Of a stretch of DNA of 64,000 nt, positions 39,476 through 52,800 are shown piece by piece; the stretch's first letter is position 1, and each line of letters opens with the position of its first letter. The DNA is from Paragordius varius (taxonomy: Eukaryota; Nematomorpha). The stretch lies in NCBI GenBank assembly GCA_964247055.1, contig OZ176050.1:5084001-5148000 (forward strand). The letters run 5' to 3'. The translations under genes were made by a program, and so were the position numbers. A model generated the notes under the pieces. It worked only from the letters and a program-made list of their open reading frames with translations, was not told where the DNA came from and searched no databases.

Positions 39476-39564
39476 CGTTCGCAAATTTTATTTATTCTAT
39501 GACACGTTTTAAATAAATTTCCAATGTGTCGAAAATAATTTATATTCTTCAACTGTAATTATGG

Positions 39565-39860
39565 TTTAAAAAAGTATGTTTGTCTTTTAGAAAAAAATAT
39601 TTGTCTTTGTATTTTTAAGTTTTGTCCGTATAATTTTAATTACCGTATTTTTTTGGAATTAAGCATTTAACTTTTACGAAAAAATTTGATTTAGCAAAAT
39701 GTGTGCAAATTTTGTCTTTTTTTCAATATAGACCATTAACACAAAAGTGGTAATAATCTTTTATCACTAAGGCCCAAAATCAAAACACCATTAATATTCT
39801 GATACTTCTCTCCACCAGAATATATAGTTTAGGATAGTGTGCACTGTGTACATTATGGTT
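39565..39860. repeat. Right arm of the fold-back repeat
   Basis: It contains gtccgtataatttt, ggaattaagcatttaac and aacacaaaagtggtaa, which are complements of blocks at 34985-35760. The Penelope element sits between the two arms. The arm ends just before exon C of the EGF-type gene. Confidence 0.5.
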
Positions 39861-39893
39861 TTAAATGTGTTAAACAAAACAATATTATCAAAC

Positions 39894-41324
39894 CTAAATA
39901 ATTTGGAAGCGGATATTCCCATTTCCAGCCTTTCGAAGCTTTGTGTTTACTGTCAGGGAGTTTTAAATAGTGAGATAGATCCAAAAAAGTTTCATCTAAT
40001 TCAAACAAAAAATAATTAAACCTCAAACTTATCCAACGCAATATTGTTTATGTAATATTTTAATGATATTTTTAACTTACTACAATATTTGCCTTTGTAT
40101 TGGCGGACACAATTGCAGTAACCATTCATGCAACTATTACTCAACTTGGTTGTATTTGATTGACAATTTACGCAATCTATATTAACATTTTTAAAAAAAA
40201 TATGAGCTGTGGATAATGACAGCTATTTGCAAGAGATTTTGGTTAAAAACTAAAAACATGATTATCATCAACAGACTTTTTATTTAGTTTTTAGGAAGTA
40301 CAATAAAATAAAAAACGCTATATTACCCTTTAACTTAAAAACAACATTTTGTGACAGTATTATGAAATCATATTACGTTTTGCGGAATTTGTAAAAAAAA
40401 CAGTATATCGCTAATACGTTACATCTGAAAATATTTATCACCACAATAATGATGAAGAGTTGAGTTTTTTGTGTAATCAAGTTCAAGTATAAAAACCGTA
40501 GAAAATATTGTGCTAATTGTATATTTTTATAATCTACTCAACAAAAAAAGAAACAATATTTTATGTTTAAAATAAGTTATTTATAGCCATTACCTTCAAC
40601 ATTTTTGTTATGTTTGCCTGATCTATGAATATTATCTTTTATGTTAGCCTGAAAAATACACTGTTATTGTGGATAGGTTGAATAAAAATATAATTACAAA
40701 TTTTTATGTATAGAGATTGCTTCTTAATGAGATTAATCAAAATTTTATTAATTAATCTACAAGCCGTTACAAGTGATTTTTTTAGTATAATCTCTAAACT
40801 TATAACATTGTATGGCCTTTTAGGCATCCAAAAAATAATTTCAGTAAATGATTAAAAATATTTAAGTCAAACTTTATTAAATCGCCAAAATAGTGGCACA
40901 TTGTGATTGATTAAAATTTAAAATACTTTTGTTCCAACTATTTTTAATAATCATTGATTTTATATCAGCTGTCTGTCTCAGTTGGGTTAAATAAAGATTT
41001 TAGAAGTTACAAAAGTTAAACTAAATCTTTTTTATCTAATATATAAGACTAATGTATAATGTATTTTGGCTAAACATATTTCCTCAAATTGTTTTTAGGA
41101 TATGTAGGCTGGGGAAAAAATTAACCGCAATCATATATTTTAAACAAATATTTAAAAGATAATGAAGTGCTAAATGTAAAACTTATAAAAGACATTTAAA
41201 AAAAAGCAAGGAAAAATTAAAACTGGATTACGTAGTTGACACTGATATCCATGATAGCCAGGTTTACAATCACAAAGTCCTATAGCATTACATTTTAGTG
41301 TGTTGGCTACATGACATTTACACT
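39894..41324 (-). CDS. Gene with laminin-type EGF modules, partial (3 exons)
   Basis: Three minus-strand exons, all with phase-1 introns: 41324-41232, 40176-40081 and 39995-39894. The first encodes ECKCHVAN...CNAIGLCDCKPGYHGYQCQL, the second HCVNCQSN...SCMNGYCNCVRQYKGKYC, both with the Cys and Gly spacing of laminin-type EGF modules. The third encodes a non-EGF stretch with KGWKWEYPLPNYL. Matching phases across both introns argue for a real transcript. Coding continues on both sides: the first exon needs one upstream base, the last ends in phase 1. I could not find the flanking exons, and the Penelope element and fold-back arm lie directly downstream. Candidates are laminin, netrin-like, attractin/MEGF-type proteins; undetermined. 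Confidence 0.62.
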
Positions 41325-44300
41325 CTATAAAATATCAAATGGTCATAATTATCTAGATATAATTTACTTTTTAATATCATAAATGACATATATAAATAAC
41401 ACTGTTCAACAAGGTTTTGCACCACCCCATTATTTTTGCATTTTCTGATACCTAATGGCATGGAAAGGCCAAAACAAAAAAGAAAATTGAGGCCACCAAT
41501 AGGATTTTTTCAAAACTTAATTTTTAAATTTGTATTTAATTCAAAAATAACAATCATTCCTCGCGAACTTATGTTTAAATATTCATACAAGCAAGTCGAT
41601 ACAAGTAATATTCCATGCATGGATAACAAATTCTAGGCATTAAATAAGATACTAAACAAGCTAAGAGCCAAAGTATTAAAAATCTAAAAGGGGCTTATGT
41701 ATAGTGTGATAGATATGGGCGGCTGCACAAGCTCTGCATATCCCCCAAGCGATCCTATAACTATGCCAGATATGGCAAAGATAACAATAAGTAATCGTAA
41801 AGTCCGATAAGAGAGACTTGCAAGCAAAATCGTGGCAAATTGACATGTCAAATTAACCAGTTTACAAAATAAAGTTAGATAAATTCTACAATTAAATTGA
41901 AAATAAATTAGGTAAATACAAATGGTCCAACCCCTTAACAGTAAATTCTACTAAAAGTGGCTACACAAAATCCATCTGAAATTCAAAATACAAAACAACC
42001 AATAATCTTAAAAAAATAAGGTATATCCACTAGGTATAAATAAAGGATTTTTTATAAGAACCAACTCAAGAGAAAAAGTCTAATAAGTACTCGAAAGAAC
42101 GAAATCTAACAAAAAAATATAGCCTATCTGAAAGCCGAAGGTTTAAACCATAGAATGCCTTTTTTAGTATTTTTTTAAAAAAATTTTATATGTGTTAAAA
42201 ATTCACTTGAAAAAAAAGACTAAATTTTGACGTTTAAGTCCCTACTATTTTTTTCTCTCTGATATTTAAATGACATATTTATATTCAAAAGATAGAGTTT
42301 AAAACGCTTTATTAACTGATAATAAGTTTTTAATATAATAACATTTTATTATAAAGTTATATTTAATTTTCTCTCGATTTTCTCTTGTTTTTGAAAAATT
42401 AAAAAACCTATAAAATTTCAAAATTCTGATTGGCGATATCAAAATTTTTTTCAAATTCGGTTTTAAAACACTAAAATTAGTCATAATTTAAAAAGTTTGA
42501 GTGGTGGTGCTTAAAAATGTCCAAATTTGTCGACTAGTGTAATTTTATACTATGATAAAAAAATGAATTCAAATCCATAATTTGGGATATTGAAATTAAT
42601 AGTTTTAACTATTCAGGTTAAAAAATATATTCGAGAAGTAATATAGAAATCAATATCTGCTCTCTATTATAAAGTTTACAAAACAACCTCTTTAGGTATT
42701 TGGTAATACCCGTTTTGTTGATTAATGTGGTCAACCTGTTTATTTTTGTTATGATATTTTATACATAGAGATAAATATTAAAACTGAAAATTACTTAATT
42801 TATTTTTAATCCCATTATACATAAAAAATTTATAATTAATTTAGCAATTTTATGAAAAAATACAAATAATAAAGAGGTTCGGAAGAATATTTGCAATAAA
42901 TAATACAATTGATCTACTCCGATATATTAGTCGGCACTGATATTCTGGAATTTGTAGCATGATTTAACATTATTATATGATTATTTATAATAGATATGCA
43001 AGTTGACGTAACAAATAACTTTTATATTTTGCAGAATTATTAAAAATATACAATTTAGAATCTCCTTTTTCCTTTTTTTAAAGGGTAAGGACTTAAATTG
43101 TATCCCGACATGTGAAGACTTCAACACTCGCCTGCCCAGGGCTGACAGTGATGATGGGAAAATTGCGTATTTCCGGGGTTCGAATGCAATGTACCGGCGC
43201 CCTACCTACTATACCATCACGCCATTATTTTGCAGAATTATTAATTTTTGGCAATAGCAAAACAATGAGTGGTATCAAAACTGTAACTTATGTCTAATCG
43301 GAAAATATATTTGACTAGATTAGGGTATATTAATAAAGCTTAATAATTATTCGGGTTATAAGTATATAAGTCAGGTTTGACCTGTCATCTGTTTAGAGTT
43401 TTTTTTATAAAAAGAAATGTTCTTTTTTTCTAGTAATGCTAATTATTTATATATATCCTTGCATTAACCCAATATCCGTTAAAATTAAAAAATATTGGCT
43501 TGTCACTTGTGCTTAGGGGAAAATATTTTTTCAGTGATTTTTAAGGTAAACATACAACAGTAAAATAGGCGATTGCTCTTAAAATATTTTATATAATAAT
43601 AATTATATCAGATGAATTATATTATACCTTTTATAAGTGAATTTAAAGTTGTAGTGTCATAACATTTTATTGGCATAAGTTGGTCCATCAATTGTCCGGA
43701 TAGAAGGATATAAAAATAAATTTTCAGATGCATTTTAAAAGGTGTTTTTTTGGGACAAATAATTTTTATTTTTTGGTAAAACGGAATATCAAAACAAAAA
43801 TAAGTTCATTCGTTTAGTGGAGAAAACCCATTCATATATATTATAACACCTTATAGTACGTGTTTTGGTTTGATTTTAATTTTATATAATTTAAAAATTG
43901 TTAATTTAAAGAGCATGCATATAATGTATAAACTTATTTGGTTATTTAAAGGTTATTGCATAAAATAAAAATTTATACCAATATTTATTAAATTACACAA
44001 CAATTTTGATCAAATTTCAGGATTACATATCGAAATTAGGGTGCTAATTCTAATAAAACAAATTTTAAAGCAGCATCTTGCCTAATCTATGTGCAGCATT
44101 TTTAATATGTGGTGGATATTAATAAAATATAGAGTAATTATACTCAAACACAACTCTATAAGTGCTTTTTTGTGACCCTGAATTATTTATTAAATTTTTT
44201 GATGTGCTTATTTTCAATATAAATAATATCTGCAAATGTGAAGAACAGTTATGATTTTTTATCGATATTATATGGTGCACTCGCCCTTGAGACAAGATAA

Positions 44301-45247
44301 AGATTTTTTGCAACTCTTCAATTTATGCCGAGTACAACTGATATAAAGAAACTAAAAACCTCCAAAATATAAATTCATTTTTTTTCCCGGATGATAGGCT
44401 TGAATATAATTTACAAAAAAGGCTCTGATGAAATAACGTATGTAATGAGGTCAGGAGGCGTTGTTTTTTACTCGTCACCTTGGCTAAATTAAACAGTCCA
44501 ACGACAAAAAATTTACGATAAATAAATCTTTGGCTTAATTTTAATTGAGTTAATTGAGCACAAAAAGTAAACATGCCAAATAAATTTTCCCTTTCGAAAA
44601 AAAAATGTTTTTTTGAAATCTACAATATATGTATTTAATCAATGTAAAAATATCATCTATAATTGGAATAAAGAGCTAGAAAATAGATATATGGTATTAG
44701 CTGCTAATATTCAATTATGCCAATCCTTAAATTCTTTGAGATTCACCCTTAACCTTGTGCATTCCTATCAAATTTTTATCGGTTTGTAATACCATTTCGG
44801 TCTATGCATAAGAAACAAGTCAAATGCCTTGTCCACACAACACACTCAATATTTGTTTATGGTAACCTTGACATCACTAAAAATATGTGATTTGTGTATC
44901 TTTTAATTAAGACACTGTCCAAATCATAAAAGATCTGAGATTTTCAGATAATATTTTCCAGTTACGTGACCAAAAATTATATGTCTATAAAACTTACGTT
45001 ATAATAAACCGTATACTTACTATATGTATATGGAAATATTTGAAATATAATGTAAATTAGTGTGTCAATATTTATTTTGCTTTAATGCTTCGACTTATAT
45101 ATATATATATATATATATATATGATCTTTCAAAAATAATATATAATAAGGTAATATAGTATAATGAGTGCATGTTTGTCAATTGTTATATTTAGCTACAT
45201 TTATTCTTGAACATTGTGTTTTATGATTCTTCTAAAATCTGTGCTCA
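41325..45247. other. Mostly non-coding 3.9 kb, one SINE
   Basis: Probably intron or upstream sequence of the minus-strand EGF-type gene. It holds the SINE copy at 43095-43225 and a (TA)n run at 45096-45122. Minus-strand frames at 44574-44119 and a hydrophobic frame near 41840-41690 could hide exons, but I could not fit splice sites and phase. Confidence 0.4.
43095..43225 (-). repeat. tRNA-derived SINE, copy 2
   Basis: Minus-strand match to the SINE at 35405. The A box TGGTATAGTAGG is the complement of 43205-43216, and the B-box core TTCGAACC is the complement of ggttcgaa at 43177-43184. The conserved body includes gctgacagtgatgatgg and cgcctgcccagg on the plus strand. Confidence 0.6.
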
Positions 45248-46796
45248 ATGATTAATAATAATATAATTTTTGTAATACTAATAATAATAATATTAATTAT
45301 GGCACCAAGTTATTCGGAAAAGATTCAACAAAAAAATATTTTATTCATCGTTGCGGATGATTTGGGTAAATTTATATTTTTTGACATTTTTGTAAATTAT
45401 GGACAAAAATAAATATGAAACTAATCAATTAAAAAATCTCACCCAACAGACTTAAAAATTAATTCACCTTTTTAGCCAATTATAAAACCGAATAAGTTGG
45501 GCAATTGGTAATACAGTAGCGTATGGTGTAAAGTAAATTTTGTCCATAATTATATAATAAATTTAAAGTCGTAGGATAGAAAAAAATTGTAATTTCAACT
45601 ACTTGTTGTTTGTGACGCATACACTACTGTATTGCTAATTACCGACAATAAGGTTAATTGACTAACATTAATGTGGATACTGTAATGGCACTCTTTGCCG
45701 TATTTTTTTTAAATAGTTTTATTTGAGGTGGAAACATAAACTTTTCTATACTAAATGATGCAGGTTTCAATGATGTGGGCTGGAATAATCCCAATATGCC
45801 TACACCAAATCTGAATCGGCTGGCATCGGAAGGCATAATACTCAATCAATCCTACGCCTTGCCAATATGTACTCCGTATGTTATGTTTTAATAATACTAT
45901 TCAAATATTTTCTTATGTTTTGAAAGATTCATGAAATAATTTTAGTTTAAGTCAATATTAGCATCATGCAACATAAAAATAAAGCACATTAATTATGTTT
46001 TTCTAAATTTAATATTTTAGTTCAAGAACTGCTTTTATGACAGGAATATATCCATACAAAGTGGGCTTACAGGTATGATATAAGTTATTTAATTAACTTT
46101 TACAAAATATACATTAATTAATTGTAGTTTTTCAACTATTATCTCTGACAAATTTGTATGGGTAGTTTGGATCATATTAATTTGATACCTGCGTTGACAA
46201 AAGATTAGGGGAAGGTTTAAAAAATTAATTGAATTAATTCATGATACTTTTCATAAAAATTGTACACGGCTTTTAACCCAAAAAATAAAATATATGTACA
46301 CAATCGTTTTCACTGTTTATATTGTAAAAATGCTCTCCATTATTAAAATTATCATTTTTCTTTGTTTAGTAAATAATATTGACACTTTTGTACCAAATAT
46401 ATTAATAAATGTATTCGTGACTAATTATTGTTTTCCCAATATTTTTGAAACTAACATTGCTTTTATTTTAGAGATAATAAATCAAGAGGTTTATTCAAGA
46501 ATCGTAATATAGCCACCATTTTTCCTACTTAAAACAAAGTTTTGACAAATATTTAAATGATCAATAAATTATTTAACCAATAATTCTCATATTATAAATC
46601 TTACACATAAACATTGACAATAATTAATCAGGTGAATGCCATTGAATCGCTTCAACCAAATGGGATTCATCCTAAGTATAAGCTTCTACCCCAAAAAATG
46701 AAGGAACTGGGTTATGCCACTTATATGATAGGCAAGTAAGAAGCCGATTAATGAATTTTTTAGTATCATATTTATTTTTTTATGATAAATGATATT

Positions 46797-46854
<58 letters not shown>

Positions 46855-49800
46855 TAAGATGGCATTTAGGATATTGTAATCCTAAATACCTTCCCAACAA
46901 GCGTGGCTTTGATCATTTCTATGGATATTACATGGGACATCAAGATTATTATTTCCACAACTACAGTAATATTTTTACGTTTCAATACTGTCCTAGATCT
47001 ATAAACTTGTAAAAAACATCAAAATTTGTTTTTTTATAAAAAATTATCAAACATTAAACACATATGCTTCATATAGAAAAGTGTTATTTTTACAGTTTTT
47101 TTAACTTCTACCTACCTACCTGTTTTGATTAATATCTGGAAAATATGCTGTCAAATTAAAAAAATCAATAATATTTTTATGTTCAGTTTTTTTAACAAAT
47201 AAACATAAAATTCCAAAAATATTGGCGGCTACGAGGATTTTTTACAACGTTACATTTTCAAATACTTATTTTTACAATGCAAAAAGTTTATAAATGACAA
47301 ATGACACTGTCCTTATTTGATAGATGTATATATATTAATTAAATTGGAAATCGCTCTAGTGTAAAAACGACCCAAAGTAAGTTCCAAAAATATCTTTTAT
47401 TTAAAATTTTAAAATGATTTAAAAAGTATAACCCTTTTTGGAGCAAACTATGAGTCATCATTATTACGGAAGATTATTGTATTATTTTTTAACAAGACTG
47501 TTGAGGCAAACGTATACCAACCATTTATCTATTATTATCCAGTGTCTTTGCATAGATTAATTATATAAACATATAATTTTCTTTACTATTTACTATAAAG
47601 AAATAAAATATATGCTAGAAATAAAATATATGCTACATACAATCTAATAATAGATTTAATTTAACACCGATTGTTTATACTTTATTGAAGAAACAAGTCG
47701 TAATTATTTGGGGCTAAAGTTCATAAACTAAATTAAATGTGCTAAAAATATCTGGTTTCGTAAGGCTCTACTTCACCTTTCTTTTGTTTATAATATAAAA
47801 TAAAAACTTTAAGTAGGACGATTTAGTATATATATATAAATATTAAACTGAATATTTTAGCCGGTCAATATGCAAATAATACACCGTTTACTGGGTTTGA
47901 TTTTAGAGATGATTTTAAACCATGCAGGCAAGCTATCGGAACCTATTCTACGGTACCTCATTCTAACATAAATTTGGCGCTAATATTATTTTATGTATGG
48001 ATATATTAATGGTATTTAAAAGGATCGCATGCGTTTTCAATATGAATTGCTCGCTTTGTAAATTGCCTAAAAATAAATTCAATAAATTTTTATCGCTTTA
48101 AAAATCGTTTATAACATTTAATTATTGGAAATATCTGATATAAAATTTCAAATTTTGTAGATTTGATAATTATTTATTGTTTAAATACCATTCATAAAGG
48201 AATGTGTATTTAAAATAAATTTTTTGATATTTTACCTGTATAAATTTAGTCTGAAACTAACTCTTTTTAAATTGTCAATGGGAATTTCTAAAGATATCAA
48301 TGATAAAAAAATTAGCTCTACCTATGGACGTAACAATTTCATTGGTTTAGATATAACAGTAATATAATATTTTTATTATATTAGAAGTTATATCTAAAAA
48401 AGTACAAAGAATACATATCCAATCGGGATCGCACAAAACCGTTTTTCATGTATATGGCCTTACAGAATGTCCACAGTCCATTACAAGTATATTATCTTTT
48501 ATTAAATGTAATAACAATTTATGCAAAAAAATTTTGTAAAAAGCTAATATATTCATAAATTTTAGGGGAATGACTCATAATTTATACTGACAAGTTGAAA
48601 TGACCATTTTTAGGGCCAAACTGGACGCACCTACGGAGTCTAAGAAAAGAAATAAAATATTTACAAAGACTATCGCAATATAAAAATATTAAGAATTCGG
48701 CAAATTTAATTGCTAAATTACCATACATTTTTTGAAAGTTTTTTTTACTTTATTAGGCCCCAAATCCTCGCAACTCAAAGTGTATGGCTATAAAGGACAC
48801 GATTCGCAGAAAATATTGTAGTAAGTTAATATTATAATAAATTCTTCGTTTAAAATATTTAATACTGTTTAACAGTTTTATTTTTTCATAGATATGGTCC
48901 TTCAGATCGATATCCTAGTTAATGAAATGGTGAAAGTTTTAGAGAGGCGAAAACTTTTACACAACACCCTTATTGTCTTTACTTCTGACGTATGAGTAAA
49001 TTTTTAGCTTTAAATTTAATAATTGTTATTATCTATAATCTAAGGATTATATTATGAGTTCCCAAATATTGCAATGATTTGTTTCTAATTGTCTATGCCA
49101 GGGGGTGCAACACAGATGGCGCGGGCCGCATTCCAAATGTATTTGGGCATAAATAAATATTTATTTGATTTCAAACATAAGATTGTCATATGCAAACACT
49201 GTTCTTTGCCAATTACGTAAACTATTTAGAAAATTTGTTTAAAAGATATCAATTTTATTAAAATTTTGTAAGCATATTTTTGAAAACTTTGGCCGTGTGT
49301 TGAACTACCATGATCCATACCAGTGACGGTTCAAATTCACCCATAAACAATAGCATCCATGATAACTTGAAAATATATTATTAAGCCACCCACTAAAATC
49401 AATATTATCAAATTTTAAATTTAATAAAAAATTCCGATTTCGAAAAGTGGAAAAAGGCGAAAAACATGGAAAAAAATTGTGACTCATTTGTGGAACCTAA
49501 ACTATAAGCTTTCTTGGAACCGTTTTGCAATCCAAAAATGGGTCCGGAGCCGTTTCAAGAACAAAAACCGCGGTTTTTAATTAATATGATTTTTTGAATT
49601 TTTTTTCTTCAGCGAAACCGAAACTAAAACCCTTGAAAAGCAAACTAAAGTAACGTCCACTCTTGGTTTATTTGTCACAGAAAACAATAATAAATTTTTA
49701 AGGCAAATTTTAAATGTTTATGTATAAAATTAAAATATAATATAATTGATTTTTAATACGAAATTAAGTGAAGATTATACGGTGTCAATCGTATAATTCA

Positions 49801-52800
49801 GAACCTGCCAAACCTACTATTAGTTTTATCCATAACAAAAAATTGGAAATAGAACATAATTCAGAATTCAGAATTAATATTTAAATTTAGAATATATATA
49901 TATATATATATATATAAATATCTTAAAATAATTTATTTAAGAACGGAGGACAGGTCATGTATGGCGGAAATAACTTTCCTTTGCGTGGATGCAAAGGCAC
50001 AGCCTGGGAAGGTGGTATACGTGTTCCTGGTTTCGTTTATGCCAAATTTATGAATATTCAACCATACGTTAGTAATAAGTACGCTTTTTGCACATTCGAA
50101 TTCGATAATGTAATATATATGTATATATATATAAACTTAACGGTACTGTTTAGCAAAAAGCGCTTGCAACTAGGTCTAATTTCTGAGTGTACCTTTGAAT
50201 AGTTTAGTACCGCAGTCCGAAATGTAATGTATAAAAGTTTGCATTGAAATCACTCGTAAATGTAATCCTTTTACAATGATGTATAGTATAACCAAAATTT
50301 ATTGATATCCCGATAGATACCGCGTTTCATCCAAAAAAGCATATTTTTTATATAACAATATTGTTTTAAAATCCTATATTAACCGATTTACATTAAAGTA
50401 AGGAATATTGATTGTAAAAAAATCATGCATAGTTACCTCTGCAACGCTCATAGATTTTTATTGAAAATATTAAGTAATTTAAGTTAATTTTTTATTGGCT
50501 GGGGCTTTCATGAGACAGTTCTTTTTTGATGATTAAATGACCATATTCATAAAATAGTAAAAATTAAAGATAAATTGATCGATAGTTTTTTCGACTAATC
50601 ATCAAATAAATGAATTGCAATAATATTTTTTTATATTTTTTAAGATTATATCATGCCACGGATTGGTATCCAACTTTTGTAAGCCTAGCTCAAATGGGCG
50701 TCAAAAAGAAGATGAAAAACTTAGATGGCTACGATATTTTAGAATCCTTAAAGAAAGAAGAGAAGCCATCCCCTCGTAACCATTTCATTATAAACATGTT
50801 AACTGATAATGGGACCTTCATGGGAATTCGGTATTTATAAATTTATATATATGCCTAAGGTGACCAGATTTTTATAAAGAAAAAGCGGGACAAATCTGAG
50901 AAGGGGGGGTCATTGGGGGGTACAACAAAAAATTTTTATACAAAAAATTTGTTGTAATATTTATTTGTTTTTAACACAAATACATTATAAATATAAAATA
51001 ATTGGTACCTCACAGGTTGTTTGTACCTTATTCAATAAATTTACATGTGCACGAACAAAGGGTGAAGTGATTGAAATATTCTAGAAAAAATAATAAAGTC
51101 GAAATCATCACAAAGTGCGCTGGGTGATGCAAGAAGCGGCACAAAAAATATTTTTAACAATTTAGCGGATAATCTAAATCAAAACATTATTGGTAGATAC
51201 ACAACGGTATTCAAACAGCTACTGATTTGTTACCCCTAGATGTGGAAAATATAGATGTTAAAATGCTTGGATATTGTAGAACTGGTGATTAGCTCTTTTG
51301 CCAGCGATTGAAATATTTATAAAAATATGATCTCCTAGAATTCTATTTATCACAGGACAAAGGTCAAAATTCCAAGTCAAATTATTATTATTATTATTAC
51401 ATGTTTTCACTCGTGAGAGCGGTCATGTTATACAACCTGTCGCCATAAAACTCTATCTATGGCGTCCTCTGCATTAAGCTCGTATCCTGCTAGCTCTCTT
51501 TTTACTGTATCTATCCATTTTGTTTTAGGTCGCCCACGTCCTCGTTTTCCCTCAACTATATAACCATCTATTATTTTTGCAATATAATTAGATTCTCTCC
51601 TTTCAATGTGCCCGTTTGAAAGATTACTTTTTGATTTTTGGGAGCAGATATAATCAAATAATTTTTGGACATCGCACCAATTAAATTCTGATTTTAATGT
51701 TATCCAATGAAAATGATCAATTTCATTGAATTGCGTCGTCCAGTCTTCCAAATAATCTTTACAGTTTGTATGAAACATTTTTATATGGTACAGGATATCT
51801 TGGCGATTTATTAAGCCATGTTTTTCTAAATTATTTATTATATTGCGGATGGTTAATGGTATAAAATTATTTTCTAACCGTTCTTGACATTGGAATTTTA
51901 GGTTACTAGCTTCATTGGCTACTTCGGCCGAAATTTTATCACCTTCTATTTATTTAATAACACTTTGGAAGAGAAAAACTTGATTATGTAAGAATTCTAA
52001 CCATATTTTTGAAAAATCACTTTCAAAAACTTTTTTAAAGTTGTAGGACATTTGTCCTGTGATAAAAAAAAGATTTTAAAAGATCATACATTTTTAAAAT
52101 TTCGATAGCTGGCATAAAAGCTAACCAACATTTACAATATCCTAGCATTTTATGATATTAAACGTCGCATTTTCACAGAATTCTTTAAGCATTCTAACAC
52201 GTACCGTGTATATATAAAAATAGGAATATATTTTGACAACTACATTTTCCACATTTAGGGGTAACAAATCAGCAGCTGTTTGAATAGCGTTGTGCACTCC
52301 CAACGCCAATAATGTTTTGATTAAGATTATCTGTTAATTTATGAAAAATATTTTTTGTTCCCCTCCTTGCTTTTCCACTAAAGTTCGTAATTGGTGTTGT
52401 CAGTATGCGATAATTTTGTTTTTTAAATTATTTTTTTCTAGAATATGCATTAATGAGGTAAATATTATTTCGGAATGTTCACCGGGTAGAAAAATTAAAT
52501 CTAAAAATTTAATTTCGGTTTCTGAATCAATATATCTAATTAAAGTGGCAAATAATTTCGTTTCATGGTGATTTGATGCATCATATAGGGATAAGAAATT
52601 AATTTTCAGCAAATCTTTTTGTAATTCAGAAAATGCATGTGAAGGAAATTGCACACAATGGCTTCAGCCTTTGTAGGGCACATGTAAATTTTTTATGGAA
52701 TAACGTGAGAAGTGAGGTACAGTCCATAGATCTAAAGGAATGATTGTGATTAACGGCGTGAAAAGATAACACGCCCTCAGCTAGTGCCAAATTTTCTTCC

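Larger units (their letters stand above)
36489..39551 (+). mobile_element. Penelope-like retroelement with inverted ends
   Basis: Reverse transcriptase plus GIY-YIG endonuclease element, about 3.06 kb. The coding part (about 37217-39209) shows the PLE N-terminal block (SNSDKGNQVVIM), RT motifs (LISLDVESLFTSVP; KDGLPMGSP; RYVDDMFIIW; LPFLDVLITR) and a C-terminal GIY-YIG domain (GVYKVPCECGKVYIGQTARK). The last roughly 740 bp (38795-39522) are repeated inverted at the left end (36501-37240), carrying a second copy of the endonuclease. A 12-bp direct repeat, ACTGTAATTATG, flanks the element at 36477-36488 and 39552-39563 and looks like the target-site duplication. The element is close to full length but broken at a few places; the arms are nearly identical, so it is fairly young. 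Confidence 0.88.

Noticed and set aside
41690-41840. Minus-strand hydrophobic frame that could be a transmembrane exon upstream of the EGF modules
   Set aside because: No splice sites in matching phase were found, and an overlapping frame on the same strand looks equally open. Hydrophobic frames are common in AT-rich DNA.
44119-44574. Minus-strand frames with a Cys-containing stretch (SCTRHKLKSCKKSLSCLKGECT-like)
   Set aside because: It could be part of the EGF-type gene, but the stretch spans different frames and I could not connect it by phase.
51428-51778. 116-codon minus-strand ORF as a gene
   Set aside because: Its first half is hAT transposase and its second half a LINE ORF2 tail; the fusion arose by insertion.
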